In this document: one piece after another, positions 25,009 through 35,485 of the stretch
Layout: every line of letters starts with the position of its first letter
How positions within the stretch are numbered: the first letter of the stretch is position 1
Assembly (NCBI RefSeq): GCF_019969725.1
Contig: NZ_JAHXYW010000001.1
Span: forward strand, 744,001 to 808,000
Direction of reading: 5' to 3'
DNA: 64,000 bases
DNA from: Neobacillus bataviensis
Lineage (GTDB): Bacteria; Bacillota; Bacilli; Bacillales_B; DSM-18226
Made by a program: the position numbers and the translations under genes
Notes under the pieces: model-generated
The model's database searches: none
Told to the model about the DNA's origin: nothing
Seen by the model: only the letters and a program-made list of their open reading frames with translations

Positions 25009-26760
25009 TTAATGCCCCCCATGCTCAACCAACTCTTCAAGCTGCTGGTGTAAATACATTTCTTTGTACCATCCGTCTAATTCCATGAGTTCTTCATGGG
25101 TACCTTGCTCGATAATTCGGCCATCCTCAAGAACTAGAATCAGATTGGCGTGTTGGATGGCACTCAAGCGGTGTGAAGTAATGATCGTGGTTTTTCCTTC
25201 TCGGTTTTGCTTTAATGACGAAAGGATCGCTTCCTCTGTTTTGGCATCTACCGCTGATAAAGAATCATCAAGAACCAATACTTCCGGATTCATTAAGAGT
25301 GCTCTGGCAATGGAAATACGTTGCTTTTGCCCGCCGGATAACGAAACTCCCCGTTCTCCGACGATCGTTTGATAACCATCTGTAAATTGAAGGATATCTT
25401 CATGGATATTAGCTAAGGCTGCGGCCTTTTCAATTTCCTCTTTTTCTGCTGAAGGATTGGTAAAGGCAATATTTTCTGCCACAGTCGCTGAAAATAAGAA
25501 ATGATCCTGTGGAACATAACCGATTGCTTCGCGCAATTTTGCTAGTTTATAGTCTTGCAGTGTTTTTTCCCCAAAAAGGATTTCCCCATGATACCCTTCA
25601 AACTCGCGAATAAGCAGTTTTAACAAAGTTGTTTTTCCTGCACCCGTTTTTCCTACAATCCCCAGGGTTTCACCTTTATTTAAAGAAAAAGTGATATCTT
25701 TTAGGATGGGGCGTGATTCACCAGGATAAGTAAATTCTGCAAGTCTGTATTGAATATCACCGCACGGAATCATGTCCACAGCATCCTCTTTATCGGTGAT
25801 TTCTACTTTTTCTCGAAGAAGTGCCGCCACCCTGTCATAGGAAGCACGGCCGCGTTCCACGATGTTAAATAACCAGCCGAACGCTAGCATCGGCCAGATT
25901 AATAGGCCTAAATAGGTCGTAAATGAAATTAATTCCCCAATCGTTAACTCGTTATTGAGAACATATTTTGCGCCAAACACAATGGATAGGAAGAAGGAAA
26001 TACCGACAATAATCGAAATGGTAGGGTCATAGAGGGAATCTATTTTTGCCACTACAATGTTTTTTTGTACAACGTCTTCCGATTGTTTGCGGAAATCGTC
26101 TATATCTTCTTGTTCCTGACCAAATGTTTTGATGACTTTGATTCCTGTTATACTTTCCTGTGTTTTATCGTTTAGTGATGAGAAGGCTTCCTGAGCCTTA
26201 TGAAAGCTTTTATGTAACATGGTCCCGAACCAATTGGTTAAGATCGCCATAATCGGCATGGGAATCAAGCAAATCAGCGTTAATTTCCAGCTGATCGTAA
26301 ATGCCATGGCGATGATGACAAATCCACCGGTTGAAAGCGAGTCAACCAGCGTTAAAACGCCGGCACCGGCTGTTTGTTGAATCGCTTGGAGGTCATTTGT
26401 TGCATGAGCCATTAAATCACCAATTCGGCTTTTTTGATAAAAGGCTGGCGACATTTTCGTAAAATGCTGAAACAAACGATCCCTTAGTATCTTGCTTAGT
26501 TTGACGGACGAACCAAAAATCATAATTCTCCAAAAATATCGTAGAACATACATCGATAGACCTGTGCCTACCAGGACCAACATCCATTGAAGCAGGATCC
26601 CCTTTGTCATTGTTCCATCGTGAATATGGTCTGCAATAATACCGATTACTTTCGGCGGGACCAAGGTTAAAAGCGCTACCAACATTAAAAGAAAAATCCC
26701 GAATATGTATGCCTTTTTCTCCTGCTTAAAAAACCAGCCTAATTCTAAAAATACCTTCAT
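25009..26760 (-). CDS. ABC exporter half-transporter, subunit with degenerate ATPase site
   Basis: This 583-aa ABC exporter subunit has six spans, then Walker A GKTGAGKTT, signature LSGGQKQR, Walker B VLVLDDSLSAVD and switch ITSHRLS. The residue after the Walker B Asp is Asp where the catalytic Glu is expected. That is the hallmark of the degenerate site in asymmetric heterodimers such as TM287/288 or BmrCD. Together with the next subunit, which has Glu, the dimer should have one hydrolysing and one mainly binding site. It is the first gene of a two-gene operon. Confidence 0.9.
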   Translation of the reverse strand: MKVFLELGWFFKQEKKAYIFGIFLLMLVALLTLVPPKVIGIIADHIHDGTMTKGILLQWMLVLVGTGLSMYVLRYFWRIMIFGSSVKLSKILRDRLFQHFTKMSPAFYQKSRIGDLMAHATNDLQAIQQTAGAGVLTLVDSLSTGGFVIIAMAFTISWKLTLICLIPMPIMAILTNWFGTMLHKSFHKAQEAFSSLNDKTQESITGIKVIKTFGQEQEDIDDFRKQSEDVVQKNIVVAKIDSLYDPTISIIVGISFFLSIVFGAKYVLNNELTIGELISFTTYLGLLIWPMLAFGWLFNIVERGRASYDRVAALLREKVEITDKEDAVDMIPCGDIQYRLAEFTYPGESRPILKDITFSLNKGETLGIVGKTGAGKTTLLKLLIREFEGYHGEILFGEKTLQDYKLAKLREAIGYVPQDHFLFSATVAENIAFTNPSAEKEEIEKAAALANIHEDILQFTDGYQTIVGERGVSLSGGQKQRISIARALLMNPEVLVLDDSLSAVDAKTEEAILSSLKQNREGKTTIITSHRLSAIQHANLILVLEDGRIIEQGTHEELMELDGWYKEMYLHQQLEELVEHGGH

Positions 26761-26871
26761 TCAAACGCCCCCAAAGGATGTTGTTAAAAATGACCATCCG
26801 ACATGCTGAAGTTTTATTTTATCAAATATTTGTAAAATAATAAAGATTAGAAATAATCGCCTTTTTTGCAT

Positions 26872-26895
26872 AAAAAAAGAGAGGATCCCTCTCTC
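26872..26895 (-). terminator. Terminator of zinc-ribbon gene
   Basis: On the minus strand GAGAGG-GAT-CCTCTC is followed by TTTTTTT. It lies downstream of the gene at 26958. Confidence 0.7.
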
Positions 26896-26957
26896 CTTCG
26901 TCATATTTCCAATCAAAAAAAACACTTAATAGTTGAGTGCTAAGTGTTCTCGATTCA

Positions 26958-27281
26958 TTATTTAAATTTAGTCCAATCATACATGGTTTGCTTTTGTTTT
27001 CTAATTCTTTCAAGTTTCTTGCTTTCCACTTGTTTTTCTTTAGTAAAGTTCATGATATAACCACATTCTTCGCAAATATAAGAAAATAAGTTTACTCTCT
27101 CGGGAATTCGGTTTAATGGATTGTCCTCTTCAGATTCCAAATAAAACTGCACCCCTGCTTCAGTCTTAACATTCCACTTAATTTTCTCATCAAATTTTTC
27201 GTAGTTGGCAACAAAATATCCTTTTCGAAAATGTGTTCCTTTACAGACAAGACATTCAATTTCACTTACATGCTTTTTCAC
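26958..27281 (-). CDS. Uncharacterised zinc-ribbon-like protein
   Basis: A 107-aa protein with two cysteine pairs, CLVC near residue 10 and CEEC near residue 72, that could bind one zinc ion, and a basic C-terminal tail (KKLERIRKQKQTMYDW). The frame extends to a TTG at 27296, but GGAGGTG is spaced 6 nt from the GTG at 27281, so I use that start. No specific family is recognised. It is monocistronic with its own terminator. Confidence 0.65.
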   Translation of the reverse strand: MKKHVSEIECLVCKGTHFRKGYFVANYEKFDEKIKWNVKTEAGVQFYLESEEDNPLNRIPERVNLFSYICEECGYIMNFTKEKQVESKKLERIRKQKQTMYDWTKFK

Positions 27282-27467
27282 TTCCAGCACCTCCAATAAA
27301 TTTTATGAAGGTTCGCGACTTCTAATAACACATAAGCAGAAAAAGGTACATAGGTTTAATTTATAAGACTAGTATTTTGTGTGTGCATTTTTTTGCTTAT
27401 CAAATTTCACAAAAGTCCGTTAGCCAAAGTAAAGTCTGTAATGTTTGTGATCTAGACTTGCCTGAAG

Positions 27468-27503
27468 TATTCCTTGACAGGAATATTCTACTTTGGGTAT
27501 ATT
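27468..27503 (+). promoter_or_regulatory. Promoter with ArsR-type operator over the -35
   Basis: TTGACA (27474-27479), 18 bp, TATATT (27498-27503). The -35 is flanked by a perfect inverted repeat, TATTCC-TTGACA-GGAATA (27468-27485). It is probably the self-regulation site of the ArsR gene that follows. Confidence 0.6.
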
Positions 27504-27543
27504 AAGAAAGAATATTGTTTTAAAGGAGTTGGGAAAATAAGGG

Positions 27544-27882
27544 ATGGATTATACGACAATCTTAAGCGCTCTTGCAGAGCCTAATAGGTTACAGATTGTT
27601 GAATTACTTCGTTTGGGCCCTTTAACAGTGGGGGAAATAGCAGACCATCTTCATATTCGCCAGCCTCAAGCATCTAAACATCTCCGTGTATTGTATAAAG
27701 CAGGAATGGTGGAGTTTTCCGTAGAAGCGAATCGTCGAATCTACAATCTGAGGTCAGAGCCCTTTAAAGCCTTAGATTTATGGCTGAAAAAATACCGCGA
27801 CATTTGGGAAGAAAAATTCGACAACTTGGATCGTTATTTGCAAGATCTACAAAAGAGAGAAAATAAAGAGAATGAAAACTAA
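27544..27882 (+). CDS. ArsR-family transcriptional regulator
   Basis: This 112-aa winged-helix protein has LSALAEPNRLQIVELLRLGPL, then the recognition helix region RQPQASKHLRVLYKAGMV and a wing ANRRIYNL. There are no metal-binding cysteines of the classical ArsR type. It fits the subgroup that is paired with AHSA1/SRPBCC proteins, as here. It is the first gene of a two-gene operon, and its promoter carries a symmetrical site around the -35. The inducer is unknown. Confidence 0.9.
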   Translation: MDYTTILSALAEPNRLQIVELLRLGPLTVGEIADHLHIRQPQASKHLRVLYKAGMVEFSVEANRRIYNLRSEPFKALDLWLKKYRDIWEEKFDNLDRYLQDLQKRENKENEN

Positions 27883-27901
27883 AATTATTGGAGGAATCAC
27901 C

Positions 27902-28390
27902 ATGTCCACTCAAATCAAAATCACACATACTTTCAATGCTCCACGTGAACTTGTGTTTAAGGCATTAACTGAATCAGAACATCTAAAGAACTGGTGGGGG
28001 CCAAAAGGTTGGACATTCGAGGTTTCTAAATCAGATTTCCGTCCGGGCGGTGTCTTTCACTACAGCCAGAAACCTGCAGACGGCAACGTAATGTGGGTTA
28101 AATTTGTATACAGTGAAATTATTGCACCAGAGAAAATTGTTTACACTAGTTTCTTTTCTGATGAAGAAGGTAACATTGTACGTGCACCCTTTGACGCAAA
28201 TTGGCCTATGGAAACCCTGAATACCATTACGCTAACCGAGGATGAAGGAAAAACAAACCTTACAATGACTGTGGTTCCCGTATCCCCGACAGCGGATGAG
28301 ATTAAAACCTTCGAGGATTCAAAAGAGATGGCTCAAGAAGGATATACCGGAACCTTTTATCAATTAGATGAATACCTACCAAAGATATAA
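27902..28390 (+). CDS. SRPBCC (AHSA1-like) domain protein
   Basis: This 162-aa protein has the START/Bet v1-type fold: FNAPRELVFKALTESEHLKNWWGPKGW at the N-terminus (quoted here only as landmarks NAPRELVFKAL and WWGPKGW), DFRPGGVFHY and a long C-terminal helix. This family binds hydrophobic ligands in a cavity and is often co-transcribed with an ArsR regulator. The frame is open from 27872, but GGAGG lies before the ATG at 27902, 19 bp past the ArsR stop. The ligand is unknown. Confidence 0.88.
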   Translation: MSTQIKITHTFNAPRELVFKALTESEHLKNWWGPKGWTFEVSKSDFRPGGVFHYSQKPADGNVMWVKFVYSEIIAPEKIVYTSFFSDEEGNIVRAPFDANWPMETLNTITLTEDEGKTNLTMTVVPVSPTADEIKTFEDSKEMAQEGYTGTFYQLDEYLPKI

Positions 28391-28410
28391 ACCGTTAAAA
28401 TTTCCACAGC

Positions 28411-28434
28411 AAAAACACCGACCACCGGTGTTTA
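28411..28434 (+). terminator. Weak terminator of ArsR/SRPBCC operon
   Basis: AAACACCG-5 nt-CGGTGTTT on the plus strand, with only a short T run. Confidence 0.5.
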
Positions 28435-28439
28435 ACTAA

Positions 28440-28468
28440 TAAAAAGAGTGGCCATTTCCAGCCACTCT
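28440..28468 (-). terminator. Terminator of secreted repeat protein gene
   Basis: On the minus strand GAGTGGC-8 nt-GCCACTC is followed by TTTTTATT. Confidence 0.8.
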
Positions 28469-28489
28469 CCATAAATGTTTTGAATTAAC

Positions 28490-29821
28490 CTACTTAATCC
28501 AAGCACCATCTGATCCCAATCTATACTTACCAATCCAGGTACTGTAGGCCATTTTGCCATTGCTATATAAATAGTACCACTTTGTACCGACTTGAACCCA
28601 GCCAGTTGCCATCGCACCGGATGATTTTAAGTAATACCAACTTCCACCATCTTTCAGCCATCCTGTTTTCATAGAACCATTAGTGTTTAGATAGTACCAC
28701 TGACCACCCGTGTAAACCCATCCTGTTTTCATCACTCCAACACTATCTAGGAAATACCATTTACCACCATCCAAAACCCATCCCGTTCTCTTCTCGCCAG
28801 TTTGTTTATCAAGGAAGAACCATCTACCATTATCCAAATACCAACCCTTATCTTTTACTCCATTTGTATAATGATAAGATTTGCCCCCCTCTACAAACCA
28901 ACCATTAAGGACAGAACTAACAACACGAACAGTGGTTACTGTACTTGCATTTCCTGCTTGGTCTGTTGCAGTAACATTAAATACTGTTCCAACTGGATAA
29001 GCACTAGGGAGATAAACACCAAATTTACCATCTGTACCAGTAACAGCACTGCTAATTACTGTTCCAATAGTCGATACTTCAATTGTAGAGTTTGATTCTG
29101 CTGTTCCTGTCAAAATCGTATCATTGTCATCAATACGATCAACTTGTGGTGCTGATGGAGGAGTGACATCTTGAGATGGCAGTTGATCTATGTAATCCCA
29201 AGCAATAGCATATGCATCATCTGTTACAAATTCCCCTATATTTAGGGCACGAATAAAATACACTCCTGCTGGCAGATTATACCCTGCTATCATTTGGTGA
29301 TCATCAAATTGTGCTGCTTCAGAATCAATAATATTGTCGTATTCATCTGTTAGAACAAATCCAATATCAGATAGTGAATCCGTAGGCATTGCTCCAATGA
29401 TCCCAATTGTACCATTTTGCGGAAGCTCTATTGCATAAGTGTCAAGGTCCATATCATGGTAAAACGTACCTAACATTATATCTCCTCTTGGTAGATAGTC
29501 AGCTTCATCAACGAAATCATTTGGCTCAACTTCGCTTAGATAATTTCCTGTCAGTTCTTGAGTTGAATACCCCTTGGAAAATTTTTGAGCTTTTGATATA
29601 TCCGATTTTTGAGATTTAAATAATCCCTTAGTCTGTTGTGAATCTAACATTCTATCAAGCTTAGAATTGTTAAAGCCTTGTACAACATGACTTTGGGCTT
29701 TTTCTTTATCAAGTTCCCCCTTAAAAGAATCATAAGGTGATTCAGCCTTTGCATTAATTCCCCCTAGCAACATAATTCCCGCTGATAAAGCTACTAAACT
29801 CCCTAACCTTTTAAATTTCAT
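28490..29821 (-). CDS. Secreted protein with PPC-like, Ig-like and cell-wall-binding repeats
   Basis: This 443-aa protein has a signal peptide (to about AKA, residue 26) and a linker. A region around 95-210 (EVEPNDFVDEADYL, DLDTYAIELPQNG, LPAGVYFIRA) resembles a bacterial pre-peptidase C-terminal beta domain. A bacterial Ig-like domain follows (about 220-305, with GTAESNSTIEVS and VTATDQAGN), then about six choline-binding-type repeats (GGKWYFLDSVGVMKTGW style). No catalytic motif is seen. It is probably a wall-attached adhesin or accessory protein. The repeats are close in type to those of the L,D-transpeptidase at 20.0-21.3 kb. Confidence 0.85.
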   Translation of the reverse strand: MKFKRLGSLVALSAGIMLLGGINAKAESPYDSFKGELDKEKAQSHVVQGFNNSKLDRMLDSQQTKGLFKSQKSDISKAQKFSKGYSTQELTGNYLSEVEPNDFVDEADYLPRGDIMLGTFYHDMDLDTYAIELPQNGTIGIIGAMPTDSLSDIGFVLTDEYDNIIDSEAAQFDDHQMIAGYNLPAGVYFIRALNIGEFVTDDAYAIAWDYIDQLPSQDVTPPSAPQVDRIDDNDTILTGTAESNSTIEVSTIGTVISSAVTGTDGKFGVYLPSAYPVGTVFNVTATDQAGNASTVTTVRVVSSVLNGWFVEGGKSYHYTNGVKDKGWYLDNGRWFFLDKQTGEKRTGWVLDGGKWYFLDSVGVMKTGWVYTGGQWYYLNTNGSMKTGWLKDGGSWYYLKSSGAMATGWVQVGTKWYYLYSNGKMAYSTWIGKYRLGSDGAWIK

Positions 29822-30233
29822 GCTATTAGCTCCCTTTTTTGTATTTACTAGGAAATTATAGCACTATATACCAAAAATAATGGAAATTTCTCTCAACATT
29901 TTATCCCATTTTATGACATTTATCCTACTTTTATAAAAATATGATTGGCCCTACCCGAGTCACTCTTAGTTCTAAATTGTCTTATGTGTAACATTTCTTA
30001 CCTCACAGTGATTTATGCACTCACTCAATTATGACATCTTCCAATAACACAAAAAACCACCCTCCATTGGATAAGCTACCAACAGAAAAGATGGTTTCGG
30101 ATTAGTTTGATGAAGATTAAGCAAAAATAATACAAATTTATGATGAAAAATTCACTCAACAACAAAATGTTGTACAAAAACTTGTCCTATATTTGCTTAT
30201 AAATTATGTTCAAACCGTTGATACGAGTGGGTT
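29822..30233. other. Intergenic, AT-rich, no gene seen
   Basis: This stretch holds the upstream region of the secreted protein gene. I see no supported gene, RNA or repeat; a few short AT-rich palindromes do not amount to a feature. Confidence 0.4.
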
Positions 30234-30446
30234 TTATTTAGATTGCTGCTTGTTCATTGCAGCCATCATTTGGTTGATCTTCTTCTGAGAAGGCTTCATA
30301 CCCATTTGCATCATCATCATTTTAAGCATTTGCTCATTGATTGGCGGATTTTTCTTTAAATAGCTCATCATATATCGGCGAGCAATGAAAAATCCTAGTG
30401 CTACACCAGCAACTAATGCTAGTATACCAACTAGAACGTACATCAT
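30234..30446 (-). CDS. yneF: YneF-family (UPF0154) membrane protein
   Basis: A 70-aa protein with one N-terminal membrane span ([22 protein letters not shown]) and a Met-rich cytoplasmic tail ([23 protein letters not shown]). It is the conserved YneF family of Firmicutes, of unknown function. Its position next to sirA and tkt matches B. subtilis. Confidence 0.93.
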   Translation of the reverse strand: MMYVLVGILALVAGVALGFFIARRYMMSYLKKNPPINEQMLKMMMMQMGMKPSQKKINQMMAAMNKQQSK

Positions 30447-30522
30447 AAAACTTCCTCCTTCATGTTGTCTACCATACTACAGTGTACTAAATAAAACGGC
30501 ATAAAACAATATCCTCTTGCAA

Positions 30523-30963
30523 TTAGATTAATTTTCTTTCCTTAATCGGCTTTAACCAGCCAAAGCGTTGATGTTCAAGGTCAATCGCCAAAAAGGAAGA
30601 TTCACATTTTCGAAGCACTTCGAAATAAGCTGTCTCTGCCTCATAGCTTCCTTGCGCCTCGACTGTTATTAAATCTTGAAAAACTTCTAATTTTGCCGTA
30701 CTTAGTTTTCCACTTAATTCAATATAGTATGCACCATGATCGGCTCTAAATCCTTTAATTCTCCCCAGCTGCTTTTGAATCAAATTGTGGATTTTTAATA
30801 CCTCCACTTTTTTGGTTATATAGTCAATTTGTTTTTTCGTTATAAATTGAAGCTCACCTTTAGCATGTTGATGTTCCTGAAAAAGCTGATAAAACAGCCT
30901 CTCTCTTCCGAAGTAATGGGCGGCAAATTCATCTTCTATTAAATATAGTTGATATTTTCTCAC
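30523..30963 (-). CDS. sirA: Sporulation inhibitor of replication SirA
   Basis: This 146-aa protein matches SirA (YneE): MRKYQLYLIEDEFAAHYFGRE at the start (first 18 residues are diagnostic) and a C-terminal LAIDLEHQRFGWLKP. SirA is induced by Spo0A and binds DnaA domain I to block new rounds of replication in cells entering sporulation. The start is GTG with AAGGAG 8 nt upstream. Its position between yneF and tkt agrees with B. subtilis. Confidence 0.9.
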   Translation of the reverse strand: MRKYQLYLIEDEFAAHYFGRERLFYQLFQEHQHAKGELQFITKKQIDYITKKVEVLKIHNLIQKQLGRIKGFRADHGAYYIELSGKLSTAKLEVFQDLITVEAQGSYEAETAYFEVLRKCESSFLAIDLEHQRFGWLKPIKERKLI

Positions 30964-31170
30964 ACAAACCTCTCCTTCGCTGTCAACCCTTTTATCTATT
31001 ATAAAAAATCAGAAACAAAACATTTGTCTTACGGTGGCAAAAACTTTCACTATTTTTGTCGATTGAGAGTTTCCTTACCAATTTTATGAATTCGGTAATA
31101 TTTTTAACTTTCCTTTTTAATTTTAAAAAGTTCAAATTTTTGTAAAAAGTAATATTGTGATTTCTGATAC

Positions 31171-31200
31171 AAAAAAAGAGAACGGATTAATCCGTCCTCT
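31171..31200 (-). terminator. Terminator of tkt
   Basis: On the minus strand AGAGGACGGATTAATCCGTTCTCT folds into a near-perfect stem followed by TTTTTTT. Confidence 0.85.
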
Positions 31201-31214
31201 TCTAATAAAATATT

Positions 31215-33221
31215 TTATTTATGCAAAAGTGCTTTCACGCGGGCAACTACGTTACTCACTGTGAAGCCGTATTCTTCCATAATCTTTTCACCAGGTGCAG
31301 ATGCTCCGAATTTGTCGATTGCTAATACATCGCCTTCATCACCAGTGTATTTGTGCCAGCCGAAAGATGCACCTACTTCGATACCAAGACGTTTTTTCAC
31401 ATTCTTAGGAAGTACGGAGTCCTTATATTCTTGGGTTTGCTTTTCAAAACGATCCCATGATGGCATGCTTACAACAGAAACGTGAACACCTTCACCTGCT
31501 AAAGCTTTTTGGGCTTCAACTGCAAGGCTTACTTCAGAACCTGTTGCAAGTAATAATGCATCTGGAGTTTCTCTTTCTGATGGAGAAACTACATAAGCAC
31601 CTTTTGAAACGCCCTCGTATGCGTTAGTGTCCGTACCCTTTAATGTTGGTAGATCTTGACGTGTTAAAACAAGTGCTGTAGGAGTGTTTTTAGATTCAAC
31701 AGCTAGCTTCCATGCTGCAGCAGTTTCATTTCCATCTGCAGGACGAATGATTGACAAGCCTGGCATAGCACGTAGTGCAGCAAGCTGTTCGATTGGCTCG
31801 TGTGTTGGTCCATCTTCCCCAACCGCAATACTGTCATGAGTAAATACATATGTGACAGGCAAGCCCATTAATGCCGCTAGACGAATGGCTGGACGTAGGT
31901 AATCAGAGAATACGAAGAAAGTACCTCCAAATACTTGTACACCGCCATGAAGAGCGATACCATTCAATGCAGCACCCATTGCGAATTCACGAACACCAAA
32001 CCAGAAATTACGGCCATCGTAAGAACCTGGCATATAATCTTTTGTTCCCTTGATCATCGTTTTGTTGGAACCGGCAAGGTCAGCAGATCCACCAATAAAA
32101 GTAGGCAGGTTTTTGGCAATTGCATTTAAAACTTCACCAGAGGAAGCTCGGCTTGCAAGGGCTTTGCCTTCACTATAAACTGGAATGTCCTTATCCCAGC
32201 CTGCAGGTAGTTCTTGATTTAATGCCTGCTCAAGTTGACTAGCCAATTCTGGATATTCATTCTTATATTGTACGAAAAGGTCATTCCATTCTTTTTCCTT
32301 TTTCTCACCTGTTTCCACAATTAGCTTTTGGAAGTTATCATATACTTCCTGTGGCACATGGAAATCTTCTTCAAATGTCCACTTGTATGCTTCCTTAGTC
32401 AATTTTAACTCATCAGCACCTAGTGGTGATCCATGAACGCCAGAAGTACCGGCACGGTTTGGTGAACCATAACCGATTACAGTTCGAACTTCAATCATAG
32501 TAGGGCGGTCAAGGTCGCTTCTTGCTTCTTCTAGCGCCTTTGCGATTTCTTCAAGATTGTTGCCATCTTCTACACGTACATACTGCCAGCCATAAGATAA
32601 GAAGCGGTCTTTTACACTTTCAGAGAATGATTTATCTAAGTCACCATCAAGTGAAATATCATTTGAATCATAAAGTACAACTAAACGTCCTAATTTCAAG
32701 TGACCTGCAAGAGAAGCAGCCTCGGCAGAAACTCCTTCCATTAAATCTCCGTCACCACAGATGCTGTATGTATAATGATTCACAAGTTCAAAATTGTCTT
32801 TATTGTAAACACTTGCTACGTGACGTTCTGCCATGGCCATACCGACTGCCATTGCGATACCTTGACCAAGCGGACCAGTCGTTGCTTCAACACCTTCAGT
32901 GTGGCCATATTCTGGGTGTCCAGGAGTTTTACTTCCCCATTGACGGAATTGCTTTAAATCTTCCATAGATAAGTTGTAACCGGATAAATGAAGCATGCTG
33001 TATAACAATGCAGAACCGTGGCCTGCAGATAATACAAAACGATCGCGGTTAAACCAATGTGGATTCTTCGGATTATGGTTCATGAAACGAGTCCACAATG
33101 TATAGGTCATAGGGGCAGCACCCATCGGCATTCCCGGATGACCTGAATTTGCTTTCTCAATCGCATCTATAGACAGAGTACGAATGGAAGTAACGGATAA
33201 ATCATCAATAGTATTAAACAT
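31215..33221 (-). CDS. tkt: Transketolase
   Basis: This 668-aa full-length enzyme has the thiamine diphosphate motif [20 protein letters not shown] (begins near residue 153), the N-terminal [18 protein letters not shown], the catalytic His region [10 protein letters not shown] and a complete C-terminal domain. It transfers two-carbon ketol units between sugar phosphates in the non-oxidative pentose phosphate pathway, with TPP and Mg. It is monocistronic with its own terminator and sits in the conserved lexA-to-sirA neighbourhood. Confidence 0.97.
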   Translation of the reverse strand: MFNTIDDLSVTSIRTLSIDAIEKANSGHPGMPMGAAPMTYTLWTRFMNHNPKNPHWFNRDRFVLSAGHGSALLYSMLHLSGYNLSMEDLKQFRQWGSKTPGHPEYGHTEGVEATTGPLGQGIAMAVGMAMAERHVASVYNKDNFELVNHYTYSICGDGDLMEGVSAEAASLAGHLKLGRLVVLYDSNDISLDGDLDKSFSESVKDRFLSYGWQYVRVEDGNNLEEIAKALEEARSDLDRPTMIEVRTVIGYGSPNRAGTSGVHGSPLGADELKLTKEAYKWTFEEDFHVPQEVYDNFQKLIVETGEKKEKEWNDLFVQYKNEYPELASQLEQALNQELPAGWDKDIPVYSEGKALASRASSGEVLNAIAKNLPTFIGGSADLAGSNKTMIKGTKDYMPGSYDGRNFWFGVREFAMGAALNGIALHGGVQVFGGTFFVFSDYLRPAIRLAALMGLPVTYVFTHDSIAVGEDGPTHEPIEQLAALRAMPGLSIIRPADGNETAAAWKLAVESKNTPTALVLTRQDLPTLKGTDTNAYEGVSKGAYVVSPSERETPDALLLATGSEVSLAVEAQKALAGEGVHVSVVSMPSWDRFEKQTQEYKDSVLPKNVKKRLGIEVGASFGWHKYTGDEGDVLAIDKFGASAPGEKIMEEYGFTVSNVVARVKALLHK

Positions 33222-33345
33222 GAATTACATCCTTTCTGCATCACTTGAATACATCTTAATATTATATTGCTACCGAAATTAATTCAACCAATAAACTTAA
33301 TAAATGAAATTAATTTTCGTTTTGTTTCTTATTTTGATCCATATA

Positions 33346-33376
33346 AAAAAGGAATACAAAAAATAGTATTCCTTGA
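33346..33376 (-). terminator. Terminator of ynzC
   Basis: On the minus strand AAGGAATACTATTTTTTGTATTCCTT (a 10-bp stem with a T-rich loop) is followed by TTTTAT. Confidence 0.75.
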
Positions 33377-33377
33377 A

Positions 33378-33608
33378 TTAATGAAGATTATTTTTCTTTC
33401 TTTCTTTAAGTTTTTCTGGTGTGACATCGTTTCCTAATGGATCAACGAACTTTGTATTGGTTAACGTTTCAAGCATATTGGAACGAAAAGTTGCTAGATA
33501 CTCACTTCTAAGTTTGGATTGCTCTTTTGCTTCTAATTCCGTTAATCCGGTTGTTTTCGCTTTCCTCGCAAGCTCATTGATTCTTGCCATTTTCTCTTTG
33601 GACAGCAT
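33378..33608 (-). CDS. ynzC: YnzC-family (UPF0291) protein
   Basis: A 76-aa helical protein of the conserved UPF0291 family. MARINELARKAKTTGLTELE and EYLATFRSNMLETLTNTK are typical. In B. subtilis it is part of the LexA-controlled yneA-yneB-ynzC operon, and the gene order here is the same. Its function is not established. Confidence 0.93.
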   Translation of the reverse strand: MLSKEKMARINELARKAKTTGLTELEAKEQSKLRSEYLATFRSNMLETLTNTKFVDPLGNDVTPEKLKERKKNNLH

Positions 33609-33657
33609 TTAAACACCAACTTTCATAAAAAACTGTGTACATAGCAACTGATTTTAC

Positions 33658-33689
33658 TAAAAAATAGACCTTCTGACAAGGCAAAAGGT

Positions 33690-33692
<3 letters not shown>
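33658..33692 (-). terminator. Terminator after yneB
   Basis: On the minus strand AGACCTTTTGCC...AGAAGGTCT followed by ATTTTTT forms an interrupted stem, overlapping the yneB stop codon. It would limit transcription into ynzC. Confidence 0.7.
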
Positions 33693-34666
<974 letters not shown>

Positions 34667-34683
34667 GATTAACACCTCTAATT

Positions 34684-34697
34684 AGAATATATGTTCG
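34684..34697. promoter_or_regulatory. LexA (SOS) box 1
   Basis: AGAATATATGTTCG matches 12 of 14 positions of CGAACATATGTTCG. It lies between the yneA promoter and its start codon. Confidence 0.65.
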
Positions 34698-34711
34698 CTT
34701 TTGATAGATTT

Positions 34712-34741
34712 ATTATAATTCGAACATTTGTTTGTTGTCAA
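34712..34741 (-). promoter_or_regulatory. yneA promoter
   Basis: TTGACA (34736-34741), 18 bp, TATAAT (34712-34717) on the minus strand. SOS box 2 fills the spacer. Confidence 0.7.
34721..34734. promoter_or_regulatory. LexA (SOS) box 2
   Basis: CGAACATTTGTTTG, 12 of 14 matches to the consensus, lying inside the spacer of the yneA promoter. Confidence 0.8.
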
Positions 34742-34750
34742 CCAAAAATT

Positions 34751-34764
34751 CGAACTTATGTTTG
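34751..34764. promoter_or_regulatory. LexA (SOS) box 3
   Basis: CGAACTTATGTTTG, 12 of 14 matches. It overlaps the -35 of the lexA promoter and so allows autorepression. Confidence 0.8.
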
Positions 34765-34790
34765 TATAAAAAGAGCGAACATGATATAAT
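34762..34790 (+). promoter_or_regulatory. lexA promoter
   Basis: TTGTAT (34762-34767), 17 bp, TATAAT (34785-34790). A further GAAC half-site lies in the spacer. Confidence 0.7.
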
Positions 34791-34825
34791 TAAGACAACA
34801 TTAACCAGGCGAGGTGCATTTTATC

Positions 34826-35449
34826 ATGGTAAAAATATCAAAGCGGCAGCAGGATATCCTGGATTTCATAAAAGGTGAGGTTAAGAGCAAGGGCTATCCT
34901 CCATCCGTACGTGAAATTGGCGAAGCGGTTGGACTTGCATCCAGTTCCACTGTACATGGCCATTTAGCTAGATTAGAAAGTAAAGGTCTTATTAGACGGG
35001 ATCCAACAAAACCTAGAGCAATTGAGATTTTGGAAGTAGATGAGCTTGCTCATATCCCAAGAAACAATGTTGTCAATGTTCCAGTGGTTGGTAAGGTAAC
35101 AGCGGGATTACCTATTACTGCCATTGAAAACGTGGAAGAATATTTTCCACTTCCAGAAAGACTTGCACCTGCTGATGAACACGTATTTATGCTAGAAATC
35201 ATGGGTGAAAGTATGATAGAGGCTGGAATTCTTGATGGAGACTATGTCATCGTCAAACAGCAGCAAACAGCGAATAATGGGGATATTGTTGTAGCGATGA
35301 CAGAAGATGATGAAGCTACGTGTAAGAGATTTTTTAAAGAAAAAGATTTCATCCGTCTACAGCCGGAAAATTCATCTATGGATCCTATCATTTTACGAAA
35401 TGTTTCTATTCTTGGAAAAGTTATCGGAGTATATAGACATATTCATTAA
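34826..35449 (+). CDS. lexA: SOS repressor LexA
   Basis: This 207-aa repressor has an N-terminal winged helix with [20 protein letters not shown], the Ala93-Gly94 autocleavage site (KVTAGLP), catalytic Ser129 (MGESM) and Lys167 (TCKRF). RecA filaments on single-stranded DNA trigger self-cleavage and release the SOS regulon. The frame is open from 34814, but GAGGTG fits the ATG at 34826 and the family start is M-x-K-x-SKRQ. Confidence 0.97.
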   Translation: MVKISKRQQDILDFIKGEVKSKGYPPSVREIGEAVGLASSSTVHGHLARLESKGLIRRDPTKPRAIEILEVDELAHIPRNNVVNVPVVGKVTAGLPITAIENVEEYFPLPERLAPADEHVFMLEIMGESMIEAGILDGDYVIVKQQQTANNGDIVVAMTEDDEATCKRFFKEKDFIRLQPENSSMDPIILRNVSILGKVIGVYRHIH

Positions 35450-35454
35450 AAAAG

Positions 35455-35485
35455 AGTCGGCATTTCACTTGCCGGCCCTTTTTTT
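35455..35485 (+). terminator. Terminator of lexA
   Basis: GTCGGCA-TTTCACT-TGCCGGC followed by CCTTTTTTT. Confidence 0.85.
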
